Positions 34,364-47,056 of a stretch of 64,000 nt of DNA are shown in pieces. Position numbers and translations under genes: made by a program. The stretch spans positions 62,421,646 through 62,485,645 of the forward strand of contig CM060193.1 in assembly GCA_030549335.1 (NCBI GenBank). The letters are read 5' to 3'. The notes beneath the pieces are model-generated. The model had not been told where the DNA came from. It saw nothing but the letters and a program-made list of their open reading frames with translations, and did no database searches. The DNA is from Pontederia crassipes. Taxonomy: Eukaryota; Streptophyta; Magnoliopsida; Commelinales; Pontederiaceae. How positions within the stretch are numbered: the first letter of the stretch is position 1; every line of letters begins with the position of its first letter.

Positions 34364-36220
34364 TGATAAATTATTAATTCTGTGCAAAATTATAAATTAT
34401 ATCCTATTTTTAATTGATGAATTAATAAAAAAAGTGATTGTATTTAAGTTTTCATGATCCATAGTTGTCCATAAGACTAATTTTTTTATTGAGATCTAGA
34501 ATTGTACCAAGGCACTTAAATTGTTTGGATTATATAATTTACATAAAAGGAACACAATTGTGAAGTTTCAAATTTACTAATGATAATGAAAAGGGTTAAA
34601 TGGGGTGCTTCCAACTTATCATGTTGCCTAACATCGCCACCGTTGGATCAACAATGAAGGGTAGATTAGTAGAAGCGCAGTTCATAGCCATCAAACATAT
34701 GGTTCACCGCTGATTACCCATGGTCGACTATCTCTCTCTCTCTCTCTTTAGAAAATGATCTGTCACTCGATTTTCTCGTCGGCTGCAAGATTTCATCTCC
34801 CCTCTCACCTACTCCATTTCATCATCGGTTGCACAGATCTCTCCTCATAATTTAATTGCTCACCTCCCCTCTCCACCATGCTCGACTACCTCATTGTTCG
34901 ATTTCCTCGACATGCTTCTGCTCCCTCGGTCTTTTGCTACCCGATTTCACCTTCGTTCCCCCCTCAGTGGATCTCCTCTCTTTCATGGATGTGTCTGCTT
35001 GCGCGATCTCCTTGTCACTCGATTTGGATTTTGTGCTTGCTCGATCGGCAACGACGATTGTCGGATGAGATGGATGGGTGATGAGGTTCAGGCTACCAAC
35101 AATGACGATTATTCGCTAGCGAGGGCGAGGGTAGCCTGCACACGTCGAATGTGAGTGGAGGGCAAGCCAAGAACGAGGTTAGAGAAGGCGAGCTAACGAG
35201 GGCGAGTGCTGAAACTTAAAGAGAGAGAGAGATATATAACTTGAAATCATTGACGAGAGCGCCGTTTGGTTAGAGAATAATTTTTAAAAAATAAAAATTT
35301 TTATTCTAAAAAATATAATATTTTATTTATATTCTTATCTATTACCTGTTTGGTTGGAAAAAAATAAATTTCATATTTTATAATTAGAATATTTTATTAT
35401 AGATAGTTTACATTTATTATGATTATTATTATAAAATATAATATAATAATATATAGTTAAATATTCAAAATAAAAAAATGGTGAAAAAAATGAAAAAGTA
35501 ATAGAATAGAAGTATTTTGTTGTTTTAGAAGAATAGACATATTCTTCCTATCACGCTCAACTCCGTGACTAAGTTTTAATTCTAATTATTATAATTTTTA
35601 ATCTTATTTAATTATTTTAAAATAAATTTGGCAAAAGCTCCTCTCTTATTTAATGACGTCACTTATTAATACAAATAACAATTACGATTGTATTCATCAA
35701 ATTTTAATCAAAAGATATAAAACATATCATTCACATGTCATCATTCCTATTTCACATGCTACCCAACATATAATACTCTAAATAGTTGTGTCATATCACC
35801 TCACAAATGATTTATAATTATCATCTATTACAACACTTATGTTTATATAATACATGCATGCTTTCAAAAACAAAAGTAAAAGAAAAATAAAAGTGCTCCG
35901 ATGGTTCGACCTCTTCTATATGCATAAAAAATAAGCTTGGAGTTGACTCGACTCGAGAACTTAGAATTATCTGAAAAATTCAACAAGAGTATTATGAATA
36001 ACAATTGTTTGCTCAGTAAGTGAAATAAAAGTATAACATAGGAGAATAATACAAGTGCATGTAATTTTAAATAATTCGATTCTCCATATGAGAAAACATT
36101 TAAAGCATAACTCATATAACATAAGTTGCCAAATCATATGAACTTTTACATATATAAAAATAACCCAATATATCATCATATTCATGGTTAAACTCCAAAC
36201 ATGTGTCATCGCACGTACTC
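34364..36220. other. Intergenic DNA, no gene recognised
   Basis: This includes a (CT)n run at 34731-34747 and a less AT-rich stretch at 34850-35220 with short open frames of no known family. A probable MITE-like AT-rich palindromic segment starts with GCCGTTTGGTTAGAG near 35260. The remainder is AT-rich. Confidence 0.4.
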
Positions 36221-36472
36221 ATCTTGGGTCAATACGTATCCCTATATGATCTTGTGTCATACAGTTAAATAGAGTTTCATAATCAAGAGTCTCGAATACG
36301 CAGAGTAAATCATGGGTCAATACGCATCCCCCCATGATTGTGTGCCATACAATTAAGCAGAGCTTCACAATCATGGTTCTCGAATATACAGAACATATCA
36401 TAGGTCAATATGTATCCCTCAATGATTATGCGTCATACAGCTAAGCAGAGCTCCCAAAATCTTTTTCAACTA
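36221..36472. repeat. 88-bp tandem repeat, about 2.8 copies
   Basis: GGGTCAATACG-type starts occur at 36226, 36314 and 36402. Each is followed by TATCCC/CATCCC, a TGATTxTGTGTCATACA block and TAAxCAGAGCTTC. The copies are diverged. Such minisatellites are common in plant LTRs, but LTR boundaries were not found. Confidence 0.8.
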
Positions 36473-36665
36473 GTATGACCAATGAACATATGGAGTTTAA
36501 CAATATCAAAGTACACATGTTATAAATTCGTATAAGTATCAAGTAAAATTTATTTTAAGTTCACAAGTATTGTCCCCTGAAAATATTTTCATGTAAGAGG
36601 TTATTTCATCTCATATGAAATCCCTGAAACACACCATGAATACTTTTCATAATTCAAGATATGTT

Positions 36666-36667
<2 letters not shown>

Positions 36668-36701
<34 letters not shown>
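36668..36701. repeat. (AAT)n microsatellite
   Basis: An uninterrupted AAT run of about 11 units. Confidence 0.95.
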
Positions 36702-37670
36702 TTTATTTAAAATAATATCTTAAATAAAATAACTAACATATAACATTTTGCTATGTTGTAAATTTACCCACTCACCTTATACTTTATCTTCAAAGGATGT
36801 CTATTAGACTTTTCTCATTTCACGTGTAGCTTGATAGTTTCCTATAAGTAATAGTGCTATTTCACTTTCCAATTATTATTAATAACAATATAATGCATGC
36901 TTATGATGAATGAATCAATTTTCACCTTAAAATGCATATAACTCCTTATAATACTAATGTATAATTTTAGGTGTTTATATTCATATGCTACTTCACACTT
37001 CTTAATGAATAATTCATAACTTCTTAATCACGAGTTCAAATCTTATTATTATAGATAAATTGGAGATTAGATTTACTAAGGTTTTCAACCCCCAAATATC
37101 ATTAACTAATTCCAAGTGAGCAAGTCATAAAATCCAAGAAAATTTAACCTAGGATTTGTATTCTGGCAGACTGTGTGTCACCAAAAAATTAATTTATATA
37201 TTTCTACATACTTGCCTATTTAATGAGATCATAATTTTTCTGAAAACTAAACTTCCTTATTATTTATTCACAAAAATTAGAGAATTTAACTAATTGTATA
37301 ACCTTATAACAAAATTAGTCAATTCGGGTCATGAAACTTGCAGAAAAATCACTATGAAATGAAAATTTTATTTCACCACATCCACGCATCCAAATGGGAT
37401 TATTCCACTTCTAACCGAATGATTGTGACGTCTAATTAAATATATCTAAATTTCAAAACCTAATTCATTTTATACTAATCATGTCCTAATTGACAAGACA
37501 AACCTATCTTTGACTCAAGATAGAGTGAACGACCCATGAAATCGGGTTCATTTCTTCTCTATAAAAGTGATTTTGAAGTGTTCCAGAGGCCATGTCAAGC
37601 TAACATAGAAATGATGAATCATGTAAAAATTCAGAATTTATGGAGAAGTAACCAAGAAATTATGACCAGA
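36702..37670. other. AT-rich intergenic DNA
   Basis: No open frame of interest. It leads directly into the tandem duplication at 37671. Confidence 0.45.
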
Positions 37671-38310
37671 TAAAATTGAAGGCCAGTTTTAGAATTGAAA
37701 CCCTACCTTAACCAAGCGACCTTGACGAATTTCCTCAAGCGGTTCTGCTATGGATTTTCTTCTGAAAATTTTTTGGCTCTCCGAAGATAAGAATATGTAT
37801 TTTTTTTCAAATTTTTTCTATGTTATATGGAAGTTTGGAAAAATAAGTTTCTAATTTAAAGGTTGAAATAAAGGTCCAATCATATTATTTTGTTAAAAAT
37901 TAGTGTTCAACCTCTAATTAACCTTAGTTAAACATAGTTAAACATGTTTATTATAATATTTATAAATATTAAAATATATTCCTAATAAGTTTATATAATT
38001 TATTTATAACACTTATCAATAATGTAATTATCATTAAGCTTTAATCCAAATATTAATTAGTACATAAAAACATGACTATATAAGCATCTAAACTAACTTA
38101 ATATGCTAATTAAAAGCATGATTTTGTAAAACTGATATTTGTGGAGCACGTTTGTGACACTTCGAATGAGAATAAACATAGTGGTTTCATGCATTTCTAG
38201 ATGATTTCGTGTAGTTTGACCAAATCATTTCTATTCTCATCGCGTTTGATCATATTCTCGATAATATCAAGCTATTCCGATGTTTATTCGCAGACCAAAC
38301 GACACGTGGA

Positions 38311-38977
38311 GCAATGTTATCAAAATCGGTCCGGACCGACCAGTTCAACTGCGAATTGGTTGAAAATTCGATTCACTTTGATATTAAAACTAATTTTAAC
38401 ATTGAACCGGAAAAATCGATTGAACCGATTCAATGCAAATTTTGAAAAATAAAATTTAAAAAATGATAAAAATAGGAAAGTTAAAAAAAGGAAATGAATA
38501 TAAGAAAGGTAAAAAAAAGGAGGGAATATGATATGTATAAAGTTAAATAGGAATTGAAATAAAAAGGTAAGTATTTCAAATTAAATAACATTAAAATAGA
38601 AAATTATCAAAGACAAAAACAAAGGAAATAAAAAGGAAAGTGTTAAATAAAAAAAGAAAAAAGAAAAATTTAAGATAAAATTTATTAATATAGCATCTAT
38701 CATCAATAAATAATAGGTATTAAATTAATAATAATCTATTTATATTTATAAATTAATTATTATTAAAAAAATTTATAAATAAAAAAATGTTATATTAATT
38801 TTTAATATTATTAATAGGTTATAAGTACAATATTCATATATTATATCATATAACTTACATTATATCTTTGTAATTATTATAAATAATATTATTTTAATAG
38901 AATTTCATTCAATTCGATCGAATCGCGATTCGATAAGGAGCCCGATCTAGTTACTGGTTCGGTTATGAAATCATTGC
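38311..38977. mobile_element. Small inverted-repeat element (hAT-like ends) in unit 1
   Basis: The left end GCAATGTTATCAAAATCGG and the reverse complement of the right end GCAATGATTTCATAACCG form an imperfect inverted repeat. Subterminal parts carry CGGTCCGGACCGACC and GAATCGCGATTCGAT. The core is AT-rich. No target duplication was identified. A similar architecture occurs at 48074-48919. Confidence 0.55.
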
Positions 38978-39232
38978 TGAACCGCATAGTCGAAGGTAAA
39001 AAATCCCAAGTTAAGTTAGGAGCACCCCATTAAATTCTAATGAAAAAATTATAAAGATATTTTTTTTCTAATTAAATTATATAGAAAACATTCAAGGAGA
39101 AGCTTGTTTTATTTTGCACTCGATACCATTATCAGCAGAGTTAAATCTTGGAACAAAATTTTTATTATTAAGTTATCTGGATATTAATTTTTTATTGTTA
39201 CGTTGATCAGCTTCATTTTTTTTGTTCTTTAA

Positions 39233-39281
39233 TCTATGATAAGTCGACCCCACCTAATGGAATAAGACTTTGTTATTATTG
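39233..39281 (+). mobile_element. RTE LINE 3'-end fragment, unit 1
   Basis: A short block GTCGACCCCACCTAATGGAA followed by TAAGACTTTGTTATTATTG matches the last ~45 bp of the RTE LINE at 56577-59570, including its T-rich tail. Confidence 0.75.
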
Positions 39282-40345
39282 TCTTTAGTCTATGATAACA
39301 ATATAAAATATATAAGTTTCTACTGTAAAAAGTGAAAGACGCCAAACAAATATTTATAAGTCGAATGTAAGAACCCTTGAGTTTATATTGGAACTTCTTT
39401 TTCCTTACTGACTATATTAATTTTCTTACTGACATTATTAAGTTTACCTACTTGGTGTGAGTAGATCTGCCTTGAGCTAAATAGTTTATCTCATTTTTTT
39501 CACATAAACCTTAGGCGGCATTTGTTTGCGAAATCAAAATGGAACCACGCCCTTGTTCTGCTCGATTTTGTTAAACTAGAGTTGAAATCGTAATTCCGGG
39601 TGAGGAACTAGATAGGTGGAAGTTATCCATCACTTTTTTTTCTATCAATTTTTCACAACGCCAGTATTAAGAAAAAAATGAAACATACGAGCCTTCTGTG
39701 CAACCTTATTGATAAAATTGAAGGCCAATTTTAGAACTGAAACCCTACCTTAACCAAACGACCTTGACGAATTTCCTCAAGCGGTTCTGCTATGGATTTT
39801 CTTCTGAAAATTTTTTGGCTCTCCGACGATAAGAATATGTATTTTTTTTCAGATTTTTTCTATGTTATATGGAAGTTTGGAAAAATAAGTTTCTAAGTTA
39901 AAGGTTGAAATAAAGGTCCAATCATATTATTTTATTAAAAATTAGTGTTCAACCTTTAATTAATCTTAGTTAAACATAGTTAAACATGTTTATTATAATA
40001 TTTATAAATATTAAAATATATTCCTAATAAGTTTATATAATTTATTTATAACACTTATCAATAATGTAATTATCATTAAGCTTTAATCCAAATATTAATT
40101 AGTACATAAAAACATGAGTATATAAGCATCTAAACTAACTTAATATGCTAATTAAAAGTATTATTTTGTAAAATTGATATTTGTGGAGCACGTTTGTGAC
40201 ACTTGGAATGAAATAAACATAGTGGTTTCATGCATTTCTAGATGATTTCGTGAAGTTTGACCAAATCATTTCTATTCTCATCGCGTTTGATCATATTCTT
40301 GATAAGCTATTCCGATGTTTATTCGCAGACCAAACGACACGTGGA

Positions 40346-41015
40346 GCAATGTTATCAAAATCGGTCCGGACCGACCAGTTCAACTGCGAATTGGTCGAAA
40401 ATTTGATTCACTTTAATATTAAAACTGATTTTAACATTGAACCGGAAAAATCGATTGAACCGATTCAATGCAAATTTTGAAAAATAAAAGTTAAAAAATG
40501 ATAAAAATAGGAAAGTTAAAATAAAAGGGAAAGGAATATAAGAAAGGTAAAAAAAAGGAGGGAATATGATATGTATAAAGTTAAATAGGAATTGAAATAA
40601 AAAGGTAAGTATTTAAAATTAAATAACATTAAAATAAAAAATTATCAAAGACAAAAACAAAGGAAATAAAAAGGAAAGTGTTAAAGAAAAAAAAGAAAAA
40701 AGAATAGTTTAAGATAAAATTTATTAATATAGCATCTATCATCAATAAATAATAGGTATTAAATTAATAATAATCTATTTATATTTATAAATTAATTATT
40801 ATTAAAAAATTTATAAATAAAAAAATGTTATATTAATTTTTAATATTATTAATAGGTTATAAGTACAATATTCATATATCATATCATATAACTTACATTA
40901 TATCTTTGTAATTATTATAAATAATATTATTTTAATAAAATTTGATTCAATTCGATCGAATCGCGATTCGATAAGGAGCCCGATCTATTTATTGGTCCGG
41001 TTATGAAATCATTGC
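40346..41015. mobile_element. Small inverted-repeat element in unit 2
   Basis: This is the duplicated copy of the element at 38311-38977, with the same end sequences. Confidence 0.55.
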
Positions 41016-41269
41016 TGAACCGCATAGTCGAAGGTAAAAAATCCCAAGTTAAGTTAGGAGCACCCTATTAAATTCTAATGAAAAAATTATAAAGATATTT
41101 TTTCTAATTAAATTATATAGAAAACATTCAAGGAGAAGCTTGTTTTATTTTGCACTCGATACCATTATCAGCAGAGTTAAATCTTGGAACAAAATTTTTA
41201 TTATTAGGTTATCTGGATATTATTTTTTTATTGTTACGTTGATCAGCTTCATTTTTTTTATTCTTTAGT

Positions 41270-41308
41270 CTATGATAAGCCGACCCCACCTAGTGGGATA
41301 AGGCTTTA
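41270..41308 (+). mobile_element. RTE LINE 3'-end fragment, unit 2
   Basis: It carries GCCGACCCCACCTAGTGGGA followed by TAAGGCTTT, closer to the LINE sequence than the copy in unit 1 but without the TTG tail. Confidence 0.75.
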
Positions 41309-41693
41309 AATATAAGTTTCTACTGTAAAAAGTGAAAAACGCCAAACAAATATTTATAAATCGGATGTAAGAACCCTTGAGTTTATATTGGAACTTCTTT
41401 TTCCTTACTGACTATATTAATTTTCTTACTGACATTATTAAGAGTACATCTGCCTTGAGCTAAATAGTTATCTCAAATTTTTCACATAAACCTTAGGCGG
41501 CATTTGTTTGCGAAATCAAAATGGAACCACGCCCTTGTTCTGCTCAATTTTGTTAAACGAGAGTTGAAATCACAATTCCGGATGAGGAACTAGAAAGGTG
41601 GAAGTTATCCATCACTTTTTTTTTTATCAATTTTTCACAACGCCAGTATTAAGAAAAAAATGAAACATACGAGCCTTCTGTGCAACCTTATTG

Positions 41694-43852
41694 GGCTCGA
41701 GGGCCCAAACACTGCGATCTCACTAACTTTCCATTTTTATATTTCTTTAACTTACATTATGTGACTTTTATTCATGCTGGGAAATAAAATGAAATGCTGA
41801 AAGAAAATGCAACATCAAATTTAACCATACCACATCAACATTTGAGAAAATATGTTGAGTAAAATATGTACGAGTTGTTTGACTAAGCTTATAAGTCATT
41901 CAAATGATTTATAAATAACTTTAAAATTTTTTTCTGTTAACCGAAAGAAAAAGTGGATAAGCATTTATTTTACTTGCTTATAAATATTGAGGAACCCAAC
42001 TTATTTTGTGTAAGAAAAGCATGATCTGTTTGATTAATAAATATATTATTTTGTCTTTAGAATATACATATAATTTCTTCACATATTTCTTACATTATAA
42101 TATTAAGAAATTTTTTATCATTTGACTAAAATAATAATTTATAAATTTTTTTATTACTAAACATGTAATTACTTATGTTTAAAATCAGTTTCAGTCATTA
42201 AGTTACTTATAGCACTTCAATTTATCAGTTATTTTATATTAGCTAATTAAAACGTTGATTTGAACAAATATTTTTTGTTCAAATTTTAATTTTGTTTGCA
42301 CCGATAATTTGGAAAGATTTGTTGTTCGATGCATACTATTTTTTTTAATTAAAAATACAAATCATGTTTAGTTCGTATGAAATATTATAAAGTGATGTTT
42401 AGATAATATTTAAATGAATTATTATTTTTTTAAAGTTTTGTTGTTCATAAATAATTTAAAAAAATTATGAGCATTGAGCTTCTGTTTTTTCCCCTTTTCT
42501 GTGTGCTTCTGGTAGACGTGTTGACTTATTGACATCATTGAAATCTTACGTTCCATTTGGCTTTCGACTTTCATCTATTATTTTCTTTTACAACAATGTT
42601 ATATTATAAATAAAATAATCTTATTTAAGATCTATTTTTTATAACAATAATATACTAATAAGTTTTTTATTTTACAACTCGTAGAATTTTAATGTGTAAT
42701 ATTTTCTCTATTTGGGAAGAAAAAAGATTTTTTTTTACAAAATATTCAAAATTAAGGTTACAGCCCTTACTTTGTTATTTGTTTTTGAAAAAAAAACTTA
42801 TTACGAGTTTTAAATACACATCAATGCACTGTTTAAAAAAGTGCAATACAATGTATTTCACAATTCAAAACTTCAAGAAATAACCATTTATCCTAAATTT
42901 ACTTTCCCCATCAGATAAAAATGCAAACTAAATGCTTCGAAGGAGTCGGCCATGCTGATGGATCATTTTGAAAGTCAATGTTTTTTCTTTCTTTTTCGGT
43001 AGCCAGCTGTCGGTGTCCGGAAAAGTGAAGTCCACGACTCAATCCGCGCGACACTAACGATTATGCACACAGTCTATAAGTTGCAGATCGGCCAACTATC
43101 AAATTCAACTAATCCTATTTGATTTTTTTGGATTGTGTGCCAAAGCTCCTAACATAAATTTTTTTATATTTATAAAAATTTGAATTCAAAATTTTTACTT
43201 AAACGAAGAAGAACCACCGTCACTTCACTCCAATTCTTATTGATTGCAAGTCAATGTTTGAATGTTATCACCTGCACCCTTTTCCTTTCTCTTTGTTTCT
43301 ATGATAAATGAGTGAATCCATTAGGTAAAATTTTTCTGAGAAATTAGTCTTGAGACTCTTGTCACTCCAAGAAGCAGAGCTCTTCACATCATCACTGGGC
43401 ATGGAAGAACACATTGACTGGCCTGCAGAGGGGAGTCAGAGTCTCATCTTCTGCAGTGCCCACATTGGGATCTCAAGGGCTCGCCTCCATGAACTCTGAG
43501 TCTGATCAAAGGGTGATGATCTCAGACTGGACTGAGGACCCCACTTGCAGCTGAGCTGACTGACTCCATGGTTCTTTTTGTCTCTCTCATGCAAACACAT
43601 GTCACAGACTGCGAGCCCTCAGTCACCCCTTGCAGGCCTTGCCATCACCATTGTGACCTCTCTTTCCTCAGATAGCAACAAAGAGCTGCCAGCTTCAGGG
43701 GTTTGTCTTTGGACTAGCTCCCTGGCTGCTACGTGATTCCCTTTTTTGACCTCATTCAACCCCTCACGTAATCGTCGTTACTATAATCCTGATGCTCCAA
43801 CAAGGCAGAAGCAAGTTGGTCACGAATCACGACGCGTAAGAAGCAGAGAACA
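41694..43852. other. Intergenic DNA, no gene recognised
   Basis: The stretch is AT-rich to about 43200. From 43350 the composition becomes more balanced and looks unique, possibly transcribed, but no open frame or RNA signature is convincing. Confidence 0.4.
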
Positions 43853-44330
43853 AATCAGGCAAGACAAAACCGCATTTGCAGGAGAAAACAGCAGATGAAC
43901 AAGTGGGAAGTGGACTTTCAAGCACAGCAAGTTAGCTCTTAGCTGAGATCCTTCAGCAGACTAATTTGCTGAACCAGATTTGGCTTAACAAAGTATCTGC
44001 GGTATTTCCAGCAGATTAAGACTTTATTAAGCTGCTATGAGTTGGCATTCAATCTGATTTCACAAAGTGGGTCTATTATCACAGCAGCACTAGAGAAATC
44101 AGACCGGACAAAGCTGCTTTTGGAAGAGAAAACAGTAGATGAACAAGTGGGAAGTGCTTCAAGCACAGGAAAAGCAGGCCAGCTGAAGCCCTTTTACAGT
44201 CTAATTTGCTGAACTACATTTGTCCAAGCAAACTAGCAACATAGCAGCAGACATAGATGTTCTTACACTGTTTAAGCTGGCGTTCAGTGTAGTGGATCAA
44301 GTTCTTGTCTCTGGCGACAATTCCATGCTC
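43853..44330. repeat. Diverged tandem duplication, ~244-bp unit
   Basis: AATCAG...GAGAAAACAGCAGATGAAC and AATCAG...GAGAAAACAGTAGATGAAC are 244 bp apart. AACAAGTGGGAAGTG, TCTAATTTGCTGAAC and TTAAGCTG follow in the same order in both units. Confidence 0.8.
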
Positions 44331-45483
44331 ACCAAAGCTGCGAGGTTGGCTGGCTATCCATATGAAAAGATGGCCTAGTGCCTGATCCTGGAGAGCGGAG
44401 ACTAATCTGCAGCAGCTAGTATATGTTGGCTTGTCTCATGATACGTTGCGTTAGAGAGTTCTGAAAAGAAAAATTGTTACCAGCTCAAATACCCAGGAGA
44501 AGAAACAACAGGGCACTCCCTCTTTCACCAGCTCCAGAAGAGTCAGAGCCCTGTCCTTTGGCTCTTTCTAAGACGATTCCTGACTCCCCATTTAACAACT
44601 AGTTTTAATCACTTCTCACACTCCAAACAAAGTAGATGAGGACACTTTGGAGTTGTTGCATTGAGGCACCAGGACGTGTTAAATGTTTGAACACTACAAA
44701 CGCACAAAACAATCAGGTTAGGACATATTGTAGTAGGCATTCGTACAGTCCAGCCATCATGCCCTCATCAGTGATCGGACTGCCAACTGGACTACTTGTG
44801 TCTCACTTAGCTGGTCGCACTCCCTACAGAACCAATCATATAATACTGAACAGTATAAATGACGAAGCATCTGTATGATTGCAGAAAAATAAGCATATAA
44901 ACACATGATCGGGTAACTTAATTGGTTAATGGCATAGGACAAAGTGGGGACAGAGGAGATGAGCTTTTCTCCTAAACCGCTCAAGAAAAAAAAGAACAGA
45001 GAGAACATTGTTGTATTCCTAATCTTTGCTAATAAACCTTTGGTCAACTTATGGCAAGCATCAAGCTCCAAGGGAACTAATTTGTCCCATGTGAATGGGC
45101 AAGCAACTTGTGAAGCTATCAGCCATTGGTTCCTTTAGTGTGATTACTACTTGGTACATCATACCTTGATGGCTTACTAAGAACACTGATTCCTTTAGTG
45201 ATTGTTTGAGTTATGTTACTCTGTGTAAAGTAAGTTCTTCAGTTTTATGAACCTTTAGCTGCACCTCCTTCGGGCCACAAAGCAAAGCATTGCCAAATCA
45301 AATATTGTACATAATACAATTCTTAAAAAGCATTGAGCATTATACAAAAATTGCTGTATGCAGGAACACTGCATCATGTTGAGAGTTTGCAGCAAAAACA
45401 TGAATGCTAAACTTGAAGGTTAATCTGCTAAACTAAAGTTTTACAAATGACATCAGTGCTAGACAGGATCAAACCTGTAGTGA
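44331..45483. other. 3' flank of the zinc-finger gene, no further gene
   Basis: This stretch lies downstream of the minus-strand gene at 45484-46978 and probably includes its 3' untranslated region. Nothing else was recognised. Confidence 0.45.
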
Positions 45484-46978
45484 TTATACATTTCTGTAGA
45501 GCACAACAAAGCAAGGTAAGATTGCTTTAGGGCTGAAAACATAGAGTTCATCCAAGTTTGTGTAGGTTTCAGCAGACCCACTGACTGAATCATACTCCTC
45601 TGTGGTGTCCTGGCTCTTCACTCTTCCTGCAATCACCCTGCACACGAGCATCGCCCTCTTCTCGTCAGTTGATGAAATCTCTGTTACGTCGTGCGCCTTT
45701 CCACTGGTCGCCATGGTCTGGATCCTCCCGGATTCGTTTACTTTGAAGCCGTCGCGTATGATACTGCAAACCTTGCACTGGGGTGTCGACTGGCAGAGGG
45801 TTGCTGATCCATTGAGGCCGAGGGAGCATAGGGATGTGGTGCAGTAGAACCTCAGGAGCTCGTTTCCATCGGCAATGCACCTTGGATGCTTCTTCGGAAG
45901 CAAGCTGGCTTTGCTTTTTATGGAGTCCCTGTAATCTTCAAAGCTACTTAATGTCTTCTTTGTGTTGTGGACTTTGAGTATCCTGTCAATCTTGCAACTC
46001 GGAGTCCGCACAGCAAGCCAACTCGATTGGAAGATGATCTCAATAATGTTTCTGCTGCTGTCCGCTGGACTCAATTCTGATACTGTTTTGACAAAGAACA
46101 AAAACAGATTTAAAAAGAAGTGGAGCAGAAAGAACAATGTAATCATGCCAACAAGTGTGGCATGTGTTTACAGAGCGACAAATCAGGATAGAACAACACA
46201 TATCACATTGCCGGATTACACATAGAACAATGTAATCATGAATGTTAAACAGGACCTGCTTAACGATATAACAAGAAGCAAAAAAAAAAATGAAACTTTT
46301 ACCTGCATGCCTCACTGTCTGGTGGAGCTCCAAAGCCTCGGACTTGTTAAAAGTTTCCCCGCACTCAGGGCAGGGATAAATTGTGGCCCTCATGGACGGA
46401 TCTCTGGAAGGTACATTGAGAGAATCAGCAACTGCGTGGCACTCGTAGCACCCGGTGAGCCTCTTCAGCTGCGCTGCTCTGAAGGAACCTCCAACGGAAG
46501 AGAAGGATGACGACGAAGGCGAGGTAGAAGATGCCATTATGGACGCAGAAGAGAGAGACGAGAAGGAAGCCGAAATGGTTCCACTGTGCTCATTGGAAGG
46601 GGCAAGCAGGGATCTGCTCGAAGTGTTGCAGCTGCTCACCGGAGCCAATTTCTTGTGAGCTTCCGCAGCAGTTGCCTGCGGCCTCAAGGCACACGTCCCG
46701 TCGCCCACGCCGCTGCGCGTTGAACCAGAGCACACGATCTTCTTGCACGAGTACTTCTTGCTCCACACCGCGTCCCCCCGGCACCTGCATGCGAGCAAGC
46801 TTCCCAGGGCTCTCCAAGAGGACGCGCTCTCCGCTTCCTCCCGCGCTCTCCTCTTGTCCCTGTGGCTTGCCTTGGCTCTGTCCCTGCATTCTGCACCAGC
46901 AGCTGCTTCTTCTGGCTTCTGCTTGCCGCTCCTGTGGCTCCTGCAGATGAGCCAAATGGCCTTCCTTGCTTCTGCCAT
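45484..46978 (-). CDS. Plant C2H2 zinc-finger protein with PARP-like C-terminal region
   Basis: CDS is join(46978..46303, 46082..45484), minus strand, 424 residues. The intron is GCAG|GTAAAA...AACAG|TA, phase 1. A Lys/Arg/Ala-rich N-terminus is followed by a Ser-rich stretch and a C-Y-E-C-H-A-V pair. A single C2H2 finger follows (C203-P-E-C206 ... H219-x4-H224), split from the next exon just after R-H-A. Exon 2 carries V-S-E-L-S-P, I-I-F-Q-S-S-W-L, E-L-L-R-F-Y-C-T-T, C-x2-C-S-I-I-R-D-G-F, T-S-G-K-A-H-D, L-V-C-R-V-I-A-G-R-V and A-I-L-P-C-F-V-V. This is the layout of the Arabidopsis At2g29660/At1g75710 type of C2H2 proteins. From memory, their C-terminal half is placed in the ADP-ribosyltransferase fold; catalytic activity is not established. 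The alternative upstream start at 47059 (GTG) overlaps the TATA box and is rejected. A nuclear regulatory role is inferred. Confidence 0.88.
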
Positions 46979-47048
46979 GATGCAAAAACAGGGTATGGAA
47001 CGGGTGTTTTGTTCTCCTTCCTCTTCCTTGGGACCAGAATGTTGCGGG

Positions 47049-47056
47049 CTTTTATA
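47049..47056 (-). promoter_or_regulatory. TATA box of the zinc-finger gene
   Basis: TATAAAAG on the minus strand lies about 71 bp upstream of the start codon at 46978. That spacing fits a transcription start near 47020 and a short leader. Confidence 0.65.

Larger units (their letters stand above)
37671..39712. repeat. Tandem segmental duplication, unit 1 (2042 bp)
   Basis: The unit starts TAAAATTGAAGGCC and ends CTTCTGTGCAACCTTATTG. The next unit follows directly at 39713. The two are nearly identical along their length. It holds no gene. It contains a 667-bp inverted-end element and a fragment of an RTE LINE 3' end. Confidence 0.95.
39713..41693. repeat. Tandem segmental duplication, unit 2 (~1981 bp)
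   Basis: This copies 37671-39712. It lacks a ~25-bp piece (GTTTACCTACTTGGTGTGAG in unit 1) and the tail of the LINE fragment, and has scattered substitutions. It ends at CAACCTTATTG, after which unique sequence (GGCTCGAGGGCCC) begins. Confidence 0.95.

Noticed and set aside
34850..35160. Overlapping 67-86 codon frames as a gene
   Set aside because: Three overlapping frames of similar length and no recognisable content suggest chance in less AT-rich DNA.
37671..41693. The two 2-kb repeats as LTRs of one retrotransposon
   Set aside because: The units abut directly with no internal region, primer-binding site or polypurine tract.
43512..43560. C-box-like GTGATGA followed by CTGA, suggesting a C/D snoRNA
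   Set aside because: The boxes are too close for a normal snoRNA, there is no terminal stem and no C'/D' pair.
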